A stretch of DNA of 64,000 nt from Photobacterium salinisoli (lineage in GTDB: Bacteria; Pseudomonadota; Gammaproteobacteria; Enterobacterales; Vibrionaceae), in NCBI RefSeq assembly GCF_003614885.1, contig NZ_QZMS01000007.1:868001-932000 (forward strand), written 5' to 3'. Positions 35,575-43,923 of the stretch are shown one piece after another. Made by a program: the position numbers and the translations under genes. Below the pieces are notes generated by a model, which ran no database searches, had not been told where the DNA came from, and saw only the letters and a program-made list of their open reading frames with translations. Within the stretch, counting starts at the first letter, position 1. Each line of letters opens with the position of its first letter.

Positions 35575-35648
35575 TGACGCGGCGCAGGCGTCATTCTCTG
35601 AAATGGTAAAATTCAGGGGCAATATGTCCCCGGTTATTCAGAACCGGG
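35575..35648 (-). promoter_or_regulatory. Structured leader of the rsgA paralogue, with mutually exclusive hairpins
   Basis: Between the small upstream frame and the GTPase start three stems can form. CCCGGTT/AACCGGG pairs 35629-35635 with 35642-35648. GGGG/CCCC pairs 35616-35619 with 35628-35631, and shares bases 35629-35631 with the first stem, so the two cannot coexist. TGACGC/GCGTCA pairs 35575-35580 with 35588-35593, directly beside the AGGGG ribosome-site candidate (35570-35574). The layout is like an attenuator or translational switch, but this is read by eye without folding energies. Confidence 0.45.
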
Positions 35649-35702
35649 CAATAGAAAAGGGAAGGGCAGAAGCGGGGGAGTGTGTCCTGTTATCTCTTTC
35701 GC

Positions 35703-35753
35703 TTACTGATGCTTTGCCTGTTTCTGTGCCCAGTGAGTTGTTAAAACAATCAT
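35703..35753 (-). CDS. Candidate 16-residue leader peptide upstream of the rsgA paralogue
   Basis: ATG 35753 opens a 16-codon frame, MIVLTTHWAQKQAKHQ, ending at TAA 35703-35705. It has a perfect GGAGG (35761-35765) seven bases upstream, better than most long genes here. It lies about 140 bases before the RsgA-like start, with alternative hairpins between. Translation of a short leader whose pausing changes a downstream structure is a known way to control genes; applying it here is inference. No particular amino acid dominates (two Lys, three Gln, two His, one Trp). Confidence 0.5.
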   Translation of the reverse strand: MIVLTTHWAQKQAKHQ

Positions 35754-35858
35754 CTTGTATCCTCCAAAGTAATAAATAGGTGTTAAGTGCCTGAAATGTA
35801 GCAGGCGGAGTAAAATGTGTCCAGAAACGGTTTGAGGTTTCCAGACACATTTAGCGGA

Positions 35859-36569
35859 TTATGCGGCCTGATAAGCTTCTTTTCTGGCGTTAAAGCGGGC
35901 GACCAGATCGTCAATATCGTTCTGGCAATATGGCTTGAGGCCGCTCATCAGCATACGCTTACGGCCTTCACCTACGACTTCACCGTGTTCTGTAAAGCTG
36001 AATGCCAGCGTTACACTGCCACGCTTACCGTCAGATTCAAGAATGGAATCAGTCAGTTCAACGGTTGGTGCGTCAAGGTCCAGCCGACTGAACTCCAGCT
36101 CCATACTTTCATAGATAACCAGCGGGCGAGCAGGGTTAATCATCACCTGCTTGGATTCCATTAAAGGCACCATGATGTGCGGGAAGTTCTTTCCGGAAAA
36201 CTGCACATAATTTTTGGTAACCGTCTCAATAAGACTGGCATTATGGGTGATTTCACCTTCGCGAAGGACGTGAAGGTATTCTTTGCCTTTTTCATCGACG
36301 AGTGACAGGTCGTTCGATGATTTTGTGTTGATAGCCAGAGCTACGCCATCGGTGATCATACCGGCAAATTCCACACGCATTTTCTGGCTAAGCCCTGTTT
36401 TTGCTAGCATGACAGAAAAGAGGAGATCACCCGGAACGCAAAAGCGTTTGCTATCGGCATCGTGGATTGGGTTGAAATCGCCAGCGACTTTCTTGGCAAA
36501 ATGGCTGGCTTGTTCGCGGGTAAATGTATAAGCACCATTATGCTCGGCGAAGTAAGAATCTAAAAACAT
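35859..36569 (-). CDS. DUF3581 family protein (hotdog-like)
   Basis: 236 residues. Residues 15-75 resemble the MaoC-type hotdog half: FTREQASHFAKKVAGDFNPIHDADSKRFCVPGDLLFSVML, with the Asp-x-N-P-x-H motif used as an active site in hydratases. A second beta-rich half follows (VIYESMELEFSRLDLDAPTVELTDS). This matches my recollection of DUF3581, found in marine gammaproteobacteria, without a known substrate. If the D-x-N-P-x-H is functional, it would act on an acyl-thioester. It lies on the minus strand with its own upstream region of 319 bases. Confidence 0.8.
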   Translation of the reverse strand: MFLDSYFAEHNGAYTFTREQASHFAKKVAGDFNPIHDADSKRFCVPGDLLFSVMLAKTGLSQKMRVEFAGMITDGVALAINTKSSNDLSLVDEKGKEYLHVLREGEITHNASLIETVTKNYVQFSGKNFPHIMVPLMESKQVMINPARPLVIYESMELEFSRLDLDAPTVELTDSILESDGKRGSVTLAFSFTEHGEVVGEGRKRMLMSGLKPYCQNDIDDLVARFNARKEAYQAA

Positions 36570-36888
36570 TGAGTTGGAACTACCTTAGATCATCGTAATC
36601 CTGATAGTTTACCTGATATCAATCGAGTAAATGGTCTAGCCAGCTGAAAATGTGGCAGAACACTGAATTGCTTCAGAGGCGAATATAAAAGTGATGCAAC
36701 AAATCACATAGTGGGGTATCATCCGAGACCTTTGAGCTGTAAACAGCTCTGCAGAAACACTAATCTGTGCGTGTAGAAGAGCCAGATATTATAAGCGGTA
36801 TGGAAACTGCATGCTAATGGGTACTCTGTCAGTATTGCTGGCTGAGTACCCTAATTTTATGTTACGTGCGATATGCAACTATCAGAGC
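36570..36888. other. Intergenic region with a strong extended hairpin
   Basis: 319 bases between the DUF3581 start and the small membrane protein, both on the minus strand. The notable structure is at 36819-36851: GGGTACTC pairs with GAGTACCC, then after one mismatch GTCAG pairs with CTGGC, leaving a five-base loop. The tail on neither strand is a clean T-tract. It could end the small gene's transcript or be part of a small RNA. No other gene is visible. Confidence 0.5.
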
Positions 36889-36996
36889 TTAAAGGATCAT
36901 TAACAGGAGTCCTGCAGCTAATATAAAGCCAGCAACGGTTGCTGTTCTACCGATAAGACCCCAGTTGCTTGGTACGATCATCTCATCATGATGCAT
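36889..36996 (-). CDS. 35-residue single-pass membrane protein
   Basis: A 35-codon frame from ATG 36996 to TAA 36889-36891. The N-terminus is polar (MHHDEMIVPSNWGLIGRT) and the rest is one membrane helix (ATVAGFILAAGLLLMIL). AGAGGGAG lies five bases upstream, a strong ribosome site, and the frame sits in a region with no other gene. The architecture is that of small membrane proteins such as those attached to respiratory oxidases or transporters, but no family or partner is identifiable. It is too short for most gene finders. Confidence 0.65.
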   Translation of the reverse strand: MHHDEMIVPSNWGLIGRTATVAGFILAAGLLLMIL

Positions 36997-37225
36997 AAAT
37001 ACTCCCTCTAGATTACCTTTTGCTACGGTTATGACCCTTTAGTTATCACGTTAAAGGTTCTTTCTTTAATATCAGTATAGTGTGTTTTAACACTTAGACT
37101 GAAAATGAAGATATAAAGCGAAAAAAATTCACATTGGAAAATGATACTAAGATAGTTATTCGGTGACGAAATACATAGCTATACTCATAAAAAACAAGAT
37201 AAAAACATTCATTTGTGGTGAATTA

Positions 37226-37543
37226 ATGACAAGCGTATTCTTAGCTGTAGGTGCAATCATTCAGGTAGTAGCTATTTATGTTGCATTTTTTACTCAATGG
37301 CCGGGGCATTTGTATTTAGCCACTATTCTGATGGTGTTGGCATTGGCAAGCCTGATGGCTATTCGTAGCCTTATTGCTCCGGTTTGTTTACTGGCTGGGG
37401 TGATTGTAGGTCTGGCACTCTCACATAATCAGACCGACGTAAAATTGTTAATCAATATGGGTGAGGTGATAAAGTTAGCCGCTCAGCCTGACTGGGAAAT
37501 TAAGCAAGCCTGGCAATTTGTCAATGGCAGAGCGCCGGAGTAA
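37226..37543 (+). CDS. Small three-helix membrane protein
   Basis: 105 residues from ATG 37226 (MTSVFLAVGAIIQVVAIYVA), with hydrophobic segments at about 3-22, 30-50 and 55-75, then a soluble helical tail (NMGEVIKLAAQPDWEIKQAW). A longer frame exists from 37163 but adds a poorly hydrophobic, Lys-rich N-terminus; GGTG about eight bases before ATG 37226 supports the shorter one. Family unknown. It ends three bases before the convergent mltD-like gene, with no room for a terminator. Confidence 0.75.
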   Translation: MTSVFLAVGAIIQVVAIYVAFFTQWPGHLYLATILMVLALASLMAIRSLIAPVCLLAGVIVGLALSHNQTDVKLLINMGEVIKLAAQPDWEIKQAWQFVNGRAPE

Positions 37544-37546
37544 ATG

Positions 37547-38746
37547 TTATTTAACAGGAATAAGCAATAGCTGGCCGGCATGTATTTTATTATTCACTAA
37601 TTGGTTAGCTTGTCTTATATCACTGATTGATGTGTTATTTAATGTAGCTATCCGATATAAAGAATCGCCAGGTTCAATATAGCGAACACTGTATTTGTTT
37701 TTGACATAGTGTAAGGTTTCTGGCTGTTGATAAAAGTAATTGAGCTGTTTTTTAGGTATGAGTAGCTGACTCTGTTCCTGCCTTAATGTTAACCCTGAGG
37801 AGTACCCCGGGTTAAGCTGATACAGTGCTTTTCCGCTCAGGCCTGCATCATTGGCAATCTGAGCAAGGGGCATTTGCTGTGTTATCGTCACGGATGTCAA
37901 TACAGGGCTGTTGGGTATGTATACCAAAGGAAGAGAGCTATGACTTTCTTCTTTGATTATCTGGCTTAATGCCAGCAGTTTAGGGACATAGTGCTCTGTT
38001 TCCCGTGGTAATGCTAACGACCAGAAATCAGTGGGTTTACCCAGCGCTTTGTTGGCTTTGATTGCCTTGCGAACTCTGCTTTCACCGGAATTATAGGCGG
38101 CAATCGCATGTAGCCAGTTGCCATTAAACTTATGATAAAGATACTCCAGCAAATCAAATGCAGCCTGAGTCGATGCAATAATATCAAGCCTGCCATCGTA
38201 TCCAGGCTGAAATTGCAATCCGAATGATTTACCTGTTGGTTTTGTAATTTGCCACAATCCTGCTGCACCTTGCTGTGAATAGGCATAGGGGTCAAATGCA
38301 CTTTCTATGAAAGGTAATAAAACAAGCTCGATAGGCAGATCACGAGATTGGGCATTTTGGTATATGTAATAAAGAAAGGGCTGAGCACGTTTTGATACTG
38401 TCTTGAGGTGTAATGGACGGCTCAGATACCACTGTTTATAGTTACGTACTCTTTGGTTGTTGGGTATCGGCAGAGCGCTTTCTTTTGCGAGTATTTGCCA
38501 GAGACTCTCTTCTTTAGTCATTGATAGCTCAGTTAAGGGAGGAGGCGAATAACCGGAAGGTAAGCCTGTCGCCAGATAGCGACCATCAATGGTATCTTCA
38601 GGAATGGGGCATCGCTGGCTTTTACTCGCGGCAAGTAGTAATGCTTTTTGCAAGACTTGATCGTGCGTGTCATTGGTAACAGACGTGGATCCGCATCCTG
38701 CCAGAAACTGGAATGATAAAACTAACAACGGGTAAGCGTTTCTCAT
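37547..38746 (-). CDS. mltD: Membrane-bound lytic murein transglycosylase, MltD-like
   Basis: 399 residues. A lipoprotein signal (LSFQFLAGCGS) anchors it, probably to the outer membrane. The SLT-like domain is at about 110-260: LPIELVLLPFIESAFDPYAYSQ, with the catalytic Glu, then GAAGLWQI and IAAYNSGESRVRKA, all hallmarks of family 1 transglycosylases that cleave glycan strands to 1,6-anhydromuropeptides. One clear LysM peptidoglycan-binding domain closes the protein (YIEPGDSLYRIATLNNTSIS); a vestigial one may lie at about 290-340. MltD of E. coli has two LysMs and is longer. Confidence 0.92.
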   Translation of the reverse strand: MRNAYPLLVLSFQFLAGCGSTSVTNDTHDQVLQKALLLAASKSQRCPIPEDTIDGRYLATGLPSGYSPPPLTELSMTKEESLWQILAKESALPIPNNQRVRNYKQWYLSRPLHLKTVSKRAQPFLYYIYQNAQSRDLPIELVLLPFIESAFDPYAYSQQGAAGLWQITKPTGKSFGLQFQPGYDGRLDIIASTQAAFDLLEYLYHKFNGNWLHAIAAYNSGESRVRKAIKANKALGKPTDFWSLALPRETEHYVPKLLALSQIIKEESHSSLPLVYIPNSPVLTSVTITQQMPLAQIANDAGLSGKALYQLNPGYSSGLTLRQEQSQLLIPKKQLNYFYQQPETLHYVKNKYSVRYIEPGDSLYRIATLNNTSISDIRQANQLVNNKIHAGQLLLIPVK

Positions 38747-38965
38747 AATCGGCCTGCTAACCTTAGCTTGATCGAACCCAGCAACACATTTTTATTGTAT
38801 TTTTTTAAGGTATAGCAAGACTGATTTGTTTAACGTGTCTGGTTTTTGATACAGTGCCTGAAAAATAGTGTGGTGGTAATTGAAAATATTCGATTGATGG
38901 GGCGAGTTGTAGAATGTGAGCTTGAAGCCGAACAATAACGCGGAAACGTTGTAACGTGCGGAAAT

Positions 38966-38993
38966 TACAACGCCACATTGCTGCGGCGTTGTA
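38966..38993 (-). terminator. Hairpin after the outer-membrane barrel gene
   Basis: TACAACGCC (38966-38974) pairs with GGCGTTGTA (38985-38993), loop of ten bases, followed on the minus strand by AATTTCC. Confidence 0.6.
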
Positions 38994-39006
38994 TGGTAAG
39001 GAGCTG

Positions 39007-39543
39007 TCAGAAGTAGAATCTGGTACCAAAAATGAACCGTGTAAAGCTATCTTCAACACCATCTTTCGTGACGCTGATGTCGTCGGTTGCGATGTTATAG
39101 TTTACTTCGGCACTGATGGCAACATGCGGATTGATGAAGTATTTCACACCACCTGCGATTTTAATATTCAAAGCAGTGACATCTTCTATATCAAAATCAA
39201 TGTCATCGTCTTCATCTGCCGAGAGGTTAGCGAGCTGAGCAGCAGCGCCAAGGTAAGGAACCCAGTTGCTGTCATTTGTGAAGTTGTATTCTGTAAACAT
39301 ACCAAGCTGGAAGGTTTTGGTGCTGTCACTCATGTTCACATCCAAAACACCGCCGATTTCCCAGTCATCTTTCACGAAATAACCGTAGGTGGTATTCAAA
39401 AGGAATAAATAATCATCTACATAATCAAAATCCATACTACCTTGTAAGCCGAATTCTTGCGTACCTTGTTCCAGAGTTACGGCAAGTGCAGCCGGGCTAG
39501 CTAACAGTGTTGTTACTAATAATGCCAATGCTTTTTGCTTCAT
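39007..39543 (-). CDS. Small outer-membrane beta-barrel protein
   Basis: 178 residues from ATG 39543: signal peptide MKQKALALLVTTLLASPAALA, then alternating polar/hydrophobic strands with aromatic ends and a final GTRFYF terminal Phe, the signal for outer-membrane insertion. The predicted eight strands match OmpX/OmpA-N-size barrels. An acidic loop (SADEDDDIDFDIEDV) stands out. GGAG lies eight bases before the ATG; frame extension to 39636 is less likely. Function unknown; barrels of this size can be porin-like, adhesive or receptor proteins. Confidence 0.85.
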   Translation of the reverse strand: MKQKALALLVTTLLASPAALAVTLEQGTQEFGLQGSMDFDYVDDYLFLLNTTYGYFVKDDWEIGGVLDVNMSDSTKTFQLGMFTEYNFTNDSNWVPYLGAAAQLANLSADEDDDIDFDIEDVTALNIKIAGGVKYFINPHVAISAEVNYNIATDDISVTKDGVEDSFTRFIFGTRFYF

Positions 39544-39925
39544 TTCTATCACTCCATTGTTTTTGTGATACAGGAGAAGCATAGACGAGACTATAGAATG
39601 TTGCCTAAATACTTCAAAGTTTTCATCATGTTTCACAAAGATACATAAACTATTTTATTAATAGTTCTGATATTAAAATGCAGAGATTCGCCTGATGACA
39701 AAACAACATGTCGTGCAAAGGGAATCATCCTTCATATTCTTATTTACAAGATTAATGGTATTATTTAATGCACTATAACTTTATGTATGGCAGACTTTAT
39801 ATCAATCACTCTTCAACCAATACTCGTACGAGATACACTTACGACTATTGTCTGACAAAGTAAGAGTTATATTGCTGTCCGGTCGATGGTATAACTGTGG
39901 TAAACGTTAACAAGGGCAAGGAAAG
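39544..39925. other. Divergent intergenic region between the barrel gene and cobB
   Basis: A 382-base AT-rich region that must hold the divergent promoters. I noted the palindrome TCGTACGA inside ACTCGTACGAGATA near 39823-39836 but no recognised operator or small gene. Confidence 0.5.
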
Positions 39926-40645
39926 ATGCATTTTCCCTATCGAAATATAGTGATACTCACTGGGGCCGGGATATCAGCCGAGTCGGGGATCAAAACCTTT
40001 CGTGACCAGGATGGACTGTGGGAAAACCACCGCATTGAGGATGTCGCAACACCGGAAGGGTTCAAAAGAGATCCTGTTCTGGTGCAATCCTTCTACAATC
40101 AGCGTCGCCAACAGTTAGAAAGCGGGACTGTCCAACCTAATGCTGCACATTATGCGCTGTCGCGGTTGGAAAATGAACTCGACGGCACGGTGACAGTAAT
40201 CACACAGAACATAGACAATTTACATGAGAAAGCGGGTAGCCATAATGTTATTCATATGCATGGTGAGCTACTTAAAGCGCAGTGCAGTCAAAGTGGTCAG
40301 ACCATCGGGTGGAGCGGTGATATCTCACTGGATGACAGTTGTCACTGTTGCCAGATTCCAGCACCACTAAGGCCAAATGTTGTCTGGTTCGGAGAAATGC
40401 CACAATCAATGGATAAGATTTATTCTGCGCTGGTTGAAGCCGATCTTTTCATTGCTATCGGTACATCCGGATCAGTGTACCCTGCGGCTGGCTTTGTACA
40501 TGAGGCGGCAATGCACGGAGCACACACTTTAGAGCTCAACTTAGAACCCAGTATCGTAGAGAGCGAATTTGACGAAAAGCGCTATGGGCCTGCGTCAAAA
40601 ATTGTTCCTGAGCTGGTTGAAGAGTTGTTAACACCTGCAGATTAG
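39926..40645 (+). CDS. cobB: NAD-dependent protein deacylase (sirtuin)
   Basis: 239 residues. The Sir2 fold opens [17 protein letters not shown] (NAD loop), followed by [13 protein letters not shown] and the catalytic His in IHMHGEL. The zinc ligands are AQCSQSG and SCHCCQ, and the NAD pocket is [16 protein letters not shown]. It has the Tyr-x-x-Arg pair (Y57, R60, in QSFYNQRR) that lets CobB and SIRT5 also remove succinyl groups. It reverses lysine acylation on metabolic enzymes such as acetyl-CoA synthetase. The N-terminus is short compared with the 273-residue E. coli form, like many Vibrio proteins. Ends at a terminator shared with potD2. Confidence 0.95.
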   Translation: MHFPYRNIVILTGAGISAESGIKTFRDQDGLWENHRIEDVATPEGFKRDPVLVQSFYNQRRQQLESGTVQPNAAHYALSRLENELDGTVTVITQNIDNLHEKAGSHNVIHMHGELLKAQCSQSGQTIGWSGDISLDDSCHCCQIPAPLRPNVVWFGEMPQSMDKIYSALVEADLFIAIGTSGSVYPAAGFVHEAAMHGAHTLELNLEPSIVESEFDEKRYGPASKIVPELVEELLTPAD

Positions 40646-40682
40646 AACAATGTCGTTATTCAGTGTCGCTGAAGTCGGTAAT

Positions 40683-40709
40683 AATAAGGCGTCTGTTGGA
40701 CGCCTTATT
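40683..40709. terminator. Bidirectional terminator between cobB and potD
   Basis: AATAAGGCGTC (40683-40693) pairs with GACGCCTTATT (40699-40709), loop TGTTG. Confidence 0.88.
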
Positions 40710-40716
40710 TAAGTAT

Positions 40717-41760
40717 TTACTGGCCGGCTTTTAGCTTTTGGTAATACTCTTCATACAGTGATACTGCATCACCGACACTGTTTTGCCACTCACCAGCATC
40801 CATTACGGCTTGTGGTGGGTAGATGCTCGGGTCATCCACAAATGATTTTGGCAGTTTATCTTTGGCTGTTGCAACAGGGGTTGGGTAACCAATTTCCAAA
40901 GCAACTATTGCTGCGTTTTCTGGTTTGAGCAAAAAGTCGATCATCTTATGCGCGGCCTCAACATTTTTCGCACCGGCTGGGATCGCCAGGCTGTCCATCC
41001 AGAAAATGGCACCTTCTTTAGGCCAGACAATATCAATAGAGGCACCTTCCTGGCGTGCCATGTAGGCAGAACCGTTCCATAACATGCCCAAGGCGGTTTC
41101 TCCGGCCATGTAAGGGTTAGCAGGGTAGTCTGAGTTAAAGACCAGCACGTTAGGCATCAGCTTTTTCAGTTCTTCATAAGCGGCTTTAATTTCGTCAGGA
41201 TTTTCAGTGTTAGCTGAGTAACCCAACTTACGTAATGCGATGTGGAAGAACTCACGCGCATCATCCATCATCATCAGTTGGCCTTGCCATTTGCTGTCCC
41301 AGAAGTCACTCCAGCCAGTGATCTCTTTGGCATTAACCAGATCTGTATTCACGCCAATACCTGTAGCGCCCCAAATGTATGGAATAGAGTAGTCATTGCT
41401 TGGGTCGAAAGGCTTATTCAAAAAGTTAGGGTCGAGGTCTTTAAAATGCGACAGCTTAGATTTATCGATTTTCTTCAGCATATTCTCGTCACGCATTTTA
41501 GCTACGTAATATGTAGAAGGCACGACCAGATCGTAACCTGAACCGTAGGTCTTCAACTTGGCGTACATCGTCTCATTCGACTCATAAGTTGAATAGATGA
41601 CTTTGATACCGGTTTCTTTGGTAAACGCTTCCAGCACACTGGCTGGGATATACTCAGACCAGTTGTAGAAATACAGCTCTTCGTCTGCAGCCAGTGCTGA
41701 ATGTGATGCCAGCGACATGGTAAACAGACCGCCGGCCATGATTGAAGACCATTTTTTCAT
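40717..41760 (-). CDS. potD: Spermidine/putrescine-binding protein, second copy
   Basis: 347 residues from ATG 41760. A signal peptide (MKKWSSIMAGGLFTMSLASHSALA) exports it to the periplasm. The mature start (ADEELYFYNWSEYIPASVLEAF) and polyamine-site blocks (YDLVVPSTYYVAKM, PYIWGATGIGVN, DYPANPYMAGETALGMLWNGSA) match PotD. AGGAG lies seven bases upstream. It is separated from the first potD by a strong terminator, so it needs its own promoter. Differences in the pocket (for example SAYMARQEGASIDIVWP versus SAAAAQREGLPIELVWP) may give a different polyamine preference; that is inference. Confidence 0.93.
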   Translation of the reverse strand: MKKWSSIMAGGLFTMSLASHSALAADEELYFYNWSEYIPASVLEAFTKETGIKVIYSTYESNETMYAKLKTYGSGYDLVVPSTYYVAKMRDENMLKKIDKSKLSHFKDLDPNFLNKPFDPSNDYSIPYIWGATGIGVNTDLVNAKEITGWSDFWDSKWQGQLMMMDDAREFFHIALRKLGYSANTENPDEIKAAYEELKKLMPNVLVFNSDYPANPYMAGETALGMLWNGSAYMARQEGASIDIVWPKEGAIFWMDSLAIPAGAKNVEAAHKMIDFLLKPENAAIVALEIGYPTPVATAKDKLPKSFVDDPSIYPPQAVMDAGEWQNSVGDAVSLYEEYYQKLKAGQ

Positions 41761-41942
41761 TGAGTTACTCCTAACTTCAGAAGCCCTACATAGCATTCTG
41801 GTAGCTATAGCAATGCCCACCTCTCTTGCGGACAGGGTGTGTCATTTCAGATGACAAAACATGTCAGAATGAGATATTAACCCATTACTAACGTATGGAA
41901 TTCATTAAAGAATCAGTGGGAGAGTATAGCAGAGGGGATAAG

Positions 41943-41972
41943 AAAAAAGGCAACCAAATCATTTTGGTTGCC
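41943..41972 (-). terminator. Terminator between the two potD genes
   Basis: GGCAACCAAA (41949-41958) and TTTGGTTGCC (41963-41972) form a ten-base stem. The minus-strand tail is six T residues from the A-tract 41943-41948. Confidence 0.93.
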
Positions 41973-41984
41973 TAAAGAAAGCGC

Positions 41985-43016
41985 TTATTGACCTGCTTTC
42001 AGCTTGAGGAAGTTTTCTTCATAAAGAATGTTGGCGTCACCGACAGCATTCTGGAACTCACCACGCTCCAATTCCTCTTTAGGTGGGAACAGAGTCGGGT
42101 TGTCCTTATATTTTGCATTTGATGCTTCAACACCTGTCAGATAACCGGTTTCTTCTGAAATTTTCGCGGCAACATCCGGGCGTAACAGGAAGTCGATCAT
42201 CTTATGAGCCGCTTCAATGTTTTTCGCATTGCTGGTGATCGACAGGTTATCGACCCAGTAAATACCGCCTTCTTTTGGCCAAACCAGCTCAATTGGCAGA
42301 CCTTCACGCTGAGCCGCCGCCGCTGAGCCATTCCACAGCATGCCTAAGCCGACTTCGCCAGCCATATAAGGTGCCGCAGGATTATCCGAGTTGAAAACCA
42401 GTACATTAGGCATCAGCTCTTTCAGCTTTTCGTATGCTTCAGCGATTTGTTTTGGATCTGTGGTGTTACCTGAGTAACCCAGAATCTTCAGGGCAATATG
42501 GTGAACTTCGCGTGTGTCATCCATCAGCATCAGCTGGCCACGATATTTCGGGTCCCACAGATCTTCCCAGCTATCGAAATCAGCCGGGTCATACATTTCA
42601 GTGTTCACGGCAAGACCAGTGATACCCAAAACGTGAGGGATAGAGTATTCGTTGTTCGGATCGAACGGTTTATTCAGATAGGTCTGATCAAGGTTTTTGA
42701 AGTTGCTCAGTTTCGACTTGTCGATTTTCTGCAGCATGCCTTCATCGCGCATTTTGGCAACAAAATAGGTTGAAGGAACAACCAGATCATATCCTTCAGG
42801 ATGCGCTTTCAGTTTGGCATACATGGTTTCGTTCGACTCATAAGTCGAATAAATGACTTTAATGCCCGTTTCTTTAGTGAACTGTTCGCGTAGTTCCGTA
42901 GAAATGTACGGACCCCAGTTCATAAAGACTAATTCTTCATCGGCTGCATTGACACTACCAGATACCAGAGTAGCGGCGCATGCGGCGCTGGCCAGAAACG
43001 CGGACCATTTTTTCAT
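41985..43016 (-). CDS. potD: Spermidine/putrescine-binding protein, first copy
   Basis: 343 residues, signal peptide MKKWSAFLASAACAATLVSGSVNA, then the periplasmic polyamine-binding fold (DEELVFMNWGPYISTELREQF, YDLVVPSTYFVAKMRDEGML, DNPAAPYMAGEVGLGMLWNGS). It closely resembles the second copy along its length, as expected for a tandem duplication. It is the last gene transcribed with potABC, 134 bases after potC, across a GC-rich hairpin, which would allow separate control of the binding protein. It ends at a strong terminator. Confidence 0.94.
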   Translation of the reverse strand: MKKWSAFLASAACAATLVSGSVNAADEELVFMNWGPYISTELREQFTKETGIKVIYSTYESNETMYAKLKAHPEGYDLVVPSTYFVAKMRDEGMLQKIDKSKLSNFKNLDQTYLNKPFDPNNEYSIPHVLGITGLAVNTEMYDPADFDSWEDLWDPKYRGQLMLMDDTREVHHIALKILGYSGNTTDPKQIAEAYEKLKELMPNVLVFNSDNPAAPYMAGEVGLGMLWNGSAAAAQREGLPIELVWPKEGGIYWVDNLSITSNAKNIEAAHKMIDFLLRPDVAAKISEETGYLTGVEASNAKYKDNPTLFPPKEELERGEFQNAVGDANILYEENFLKLKAGQ

Positions 43017-43088
43017 TGATGTGATAACTCCAAAATCCCTGCTGGGATGGTTAATATAACAGGAGTCAAACCTTTGTCTCCTGCGTAA

Positions 43089-43110
43089 ACGGCCGAGTGA
43101 CCCCGGCCGT
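43089..43110 (-). promoter_or_regulatory. GC-rich hairpin in the potC-potD gap
   Basis: ACGGCCG (43089-43095) pairs with CGGCCGT (43104-43110) around an eight-base loop, with only a short T stretch beyond it on the minus strand. Such intercistronic stems usually stabilise upstream mRNA or partly terminate it, changing the ratio of binding protein to membrane proteins. Confidence 0.45.
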
Positions 43111-43150
43111 GTTTCGGTACGATTATCATGCAGATAAAATTAAACGCAAC

Positions 43151-43921
43151 TTATTTCGTCTTGTCCCGCACAATGATTTGCGACAGCACAACCAGTGTCA
43201 GTGACACGATTAGCATCACAGTGGCCAGCGCATTGACTTCCGGTGAAATACCCACTTTTACCATAGAGTAAATTTTCAGCGGCAGGATTTCATACGTAGG
43301 TCCGGTCACGAAAGAACTTACAATGACATCATCCAGTGACAAGGTAAAACTGAGCAACCAACCAGCAAAAACGGCGGGCTTAGCTAACGGCAGAATGATC
43401 TGTTTCAGTATGACCCATTCGCTGGCACCCAAATCACGGGCAGCTTCCAGCATTTTCACATCAAAGCCTTTTAAACGGCTATACACTGTCACCACAACGA
43501 ATGGGAGACAGAAAGTGATATGAGACAACAGCAGGGTAAGGAATCCCAGTTTAGCTCCCATAAGAATGAAAAGCGCCAGCAACGAAATGGCCATCACGAT
43601 ATCTGGTGACATCATGACCACAAACAGCATACCGTTTACAAAGCTTTTTCCCTTGAACTGGTAACGGAACAGGGCAACGGCTGTCAGGCTGCCAATAATG
43701 GCAGCTGCCGTTGCAGAGTAAACGGCAATGTTCAGCGAGTGCCAGGCTGCCTGCATCAGGCTGTCATTGTTCACCAGTTGCTCATACCACTTGGTGGTAA
43801 AGCCGCCCCATTTCATGCCAAATTTACTGGCATTGAATGAGTTCACAATAAGAATAATGATGGGAATGTACAGGAATGCGTACACTACCGACATCAGACT
43901 GACTTTGAAAAAACGTCCCAC
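43151..43921 (-). CDS. potC: Spermidine/putrescine permease subunit PotC
   Basis: 256 residues with six membrane helices. The EAA loop that contacts the ATPase is intact ([20 protein letters not shown]). It forms the polyamine channel with PotB. The start is GTG at 43921, two bases after the PotB stop, with GGAG inside the end of potB, so translation is coupled. The N-terminus (GRFFKVSLMSVVYAFLYIPIIILI) and the block PLKIYSMVKVGISPEVNALAT are typical PotC. Confidence 0.94.
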   Translation of the reverse strand: MGRFFKVSLMSVVYAFLYIPIIILIVNSFNASKFGMKWGGFTTKWYEQLVNNDSLMQAAWHSLNIAVYSATAAAIIGSLTAVALFRYQFKGKSFVNGMLFVVMMSPDIVMAISLLALFILMGAKLGFLTLLLSHITFCLPFVVVTVYSRLKGFDVKMLEAARDLGASEWVILKQIILPLAKPAVFAGWLLSFTLSLDDVIVSSFVTGPTYEILPLKIYSMVKVGISPEVNALATVMLIVSLTLVVLSQIIVRDKTK

Positions 43922-43923
43922 AG

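Noticed and set aside
37163..37225. N-terminal extension of the 37226 membrane protein
   Set aside because: The added residues are Lys-rich without a ribosome site; the ATG at 37226 fits better.
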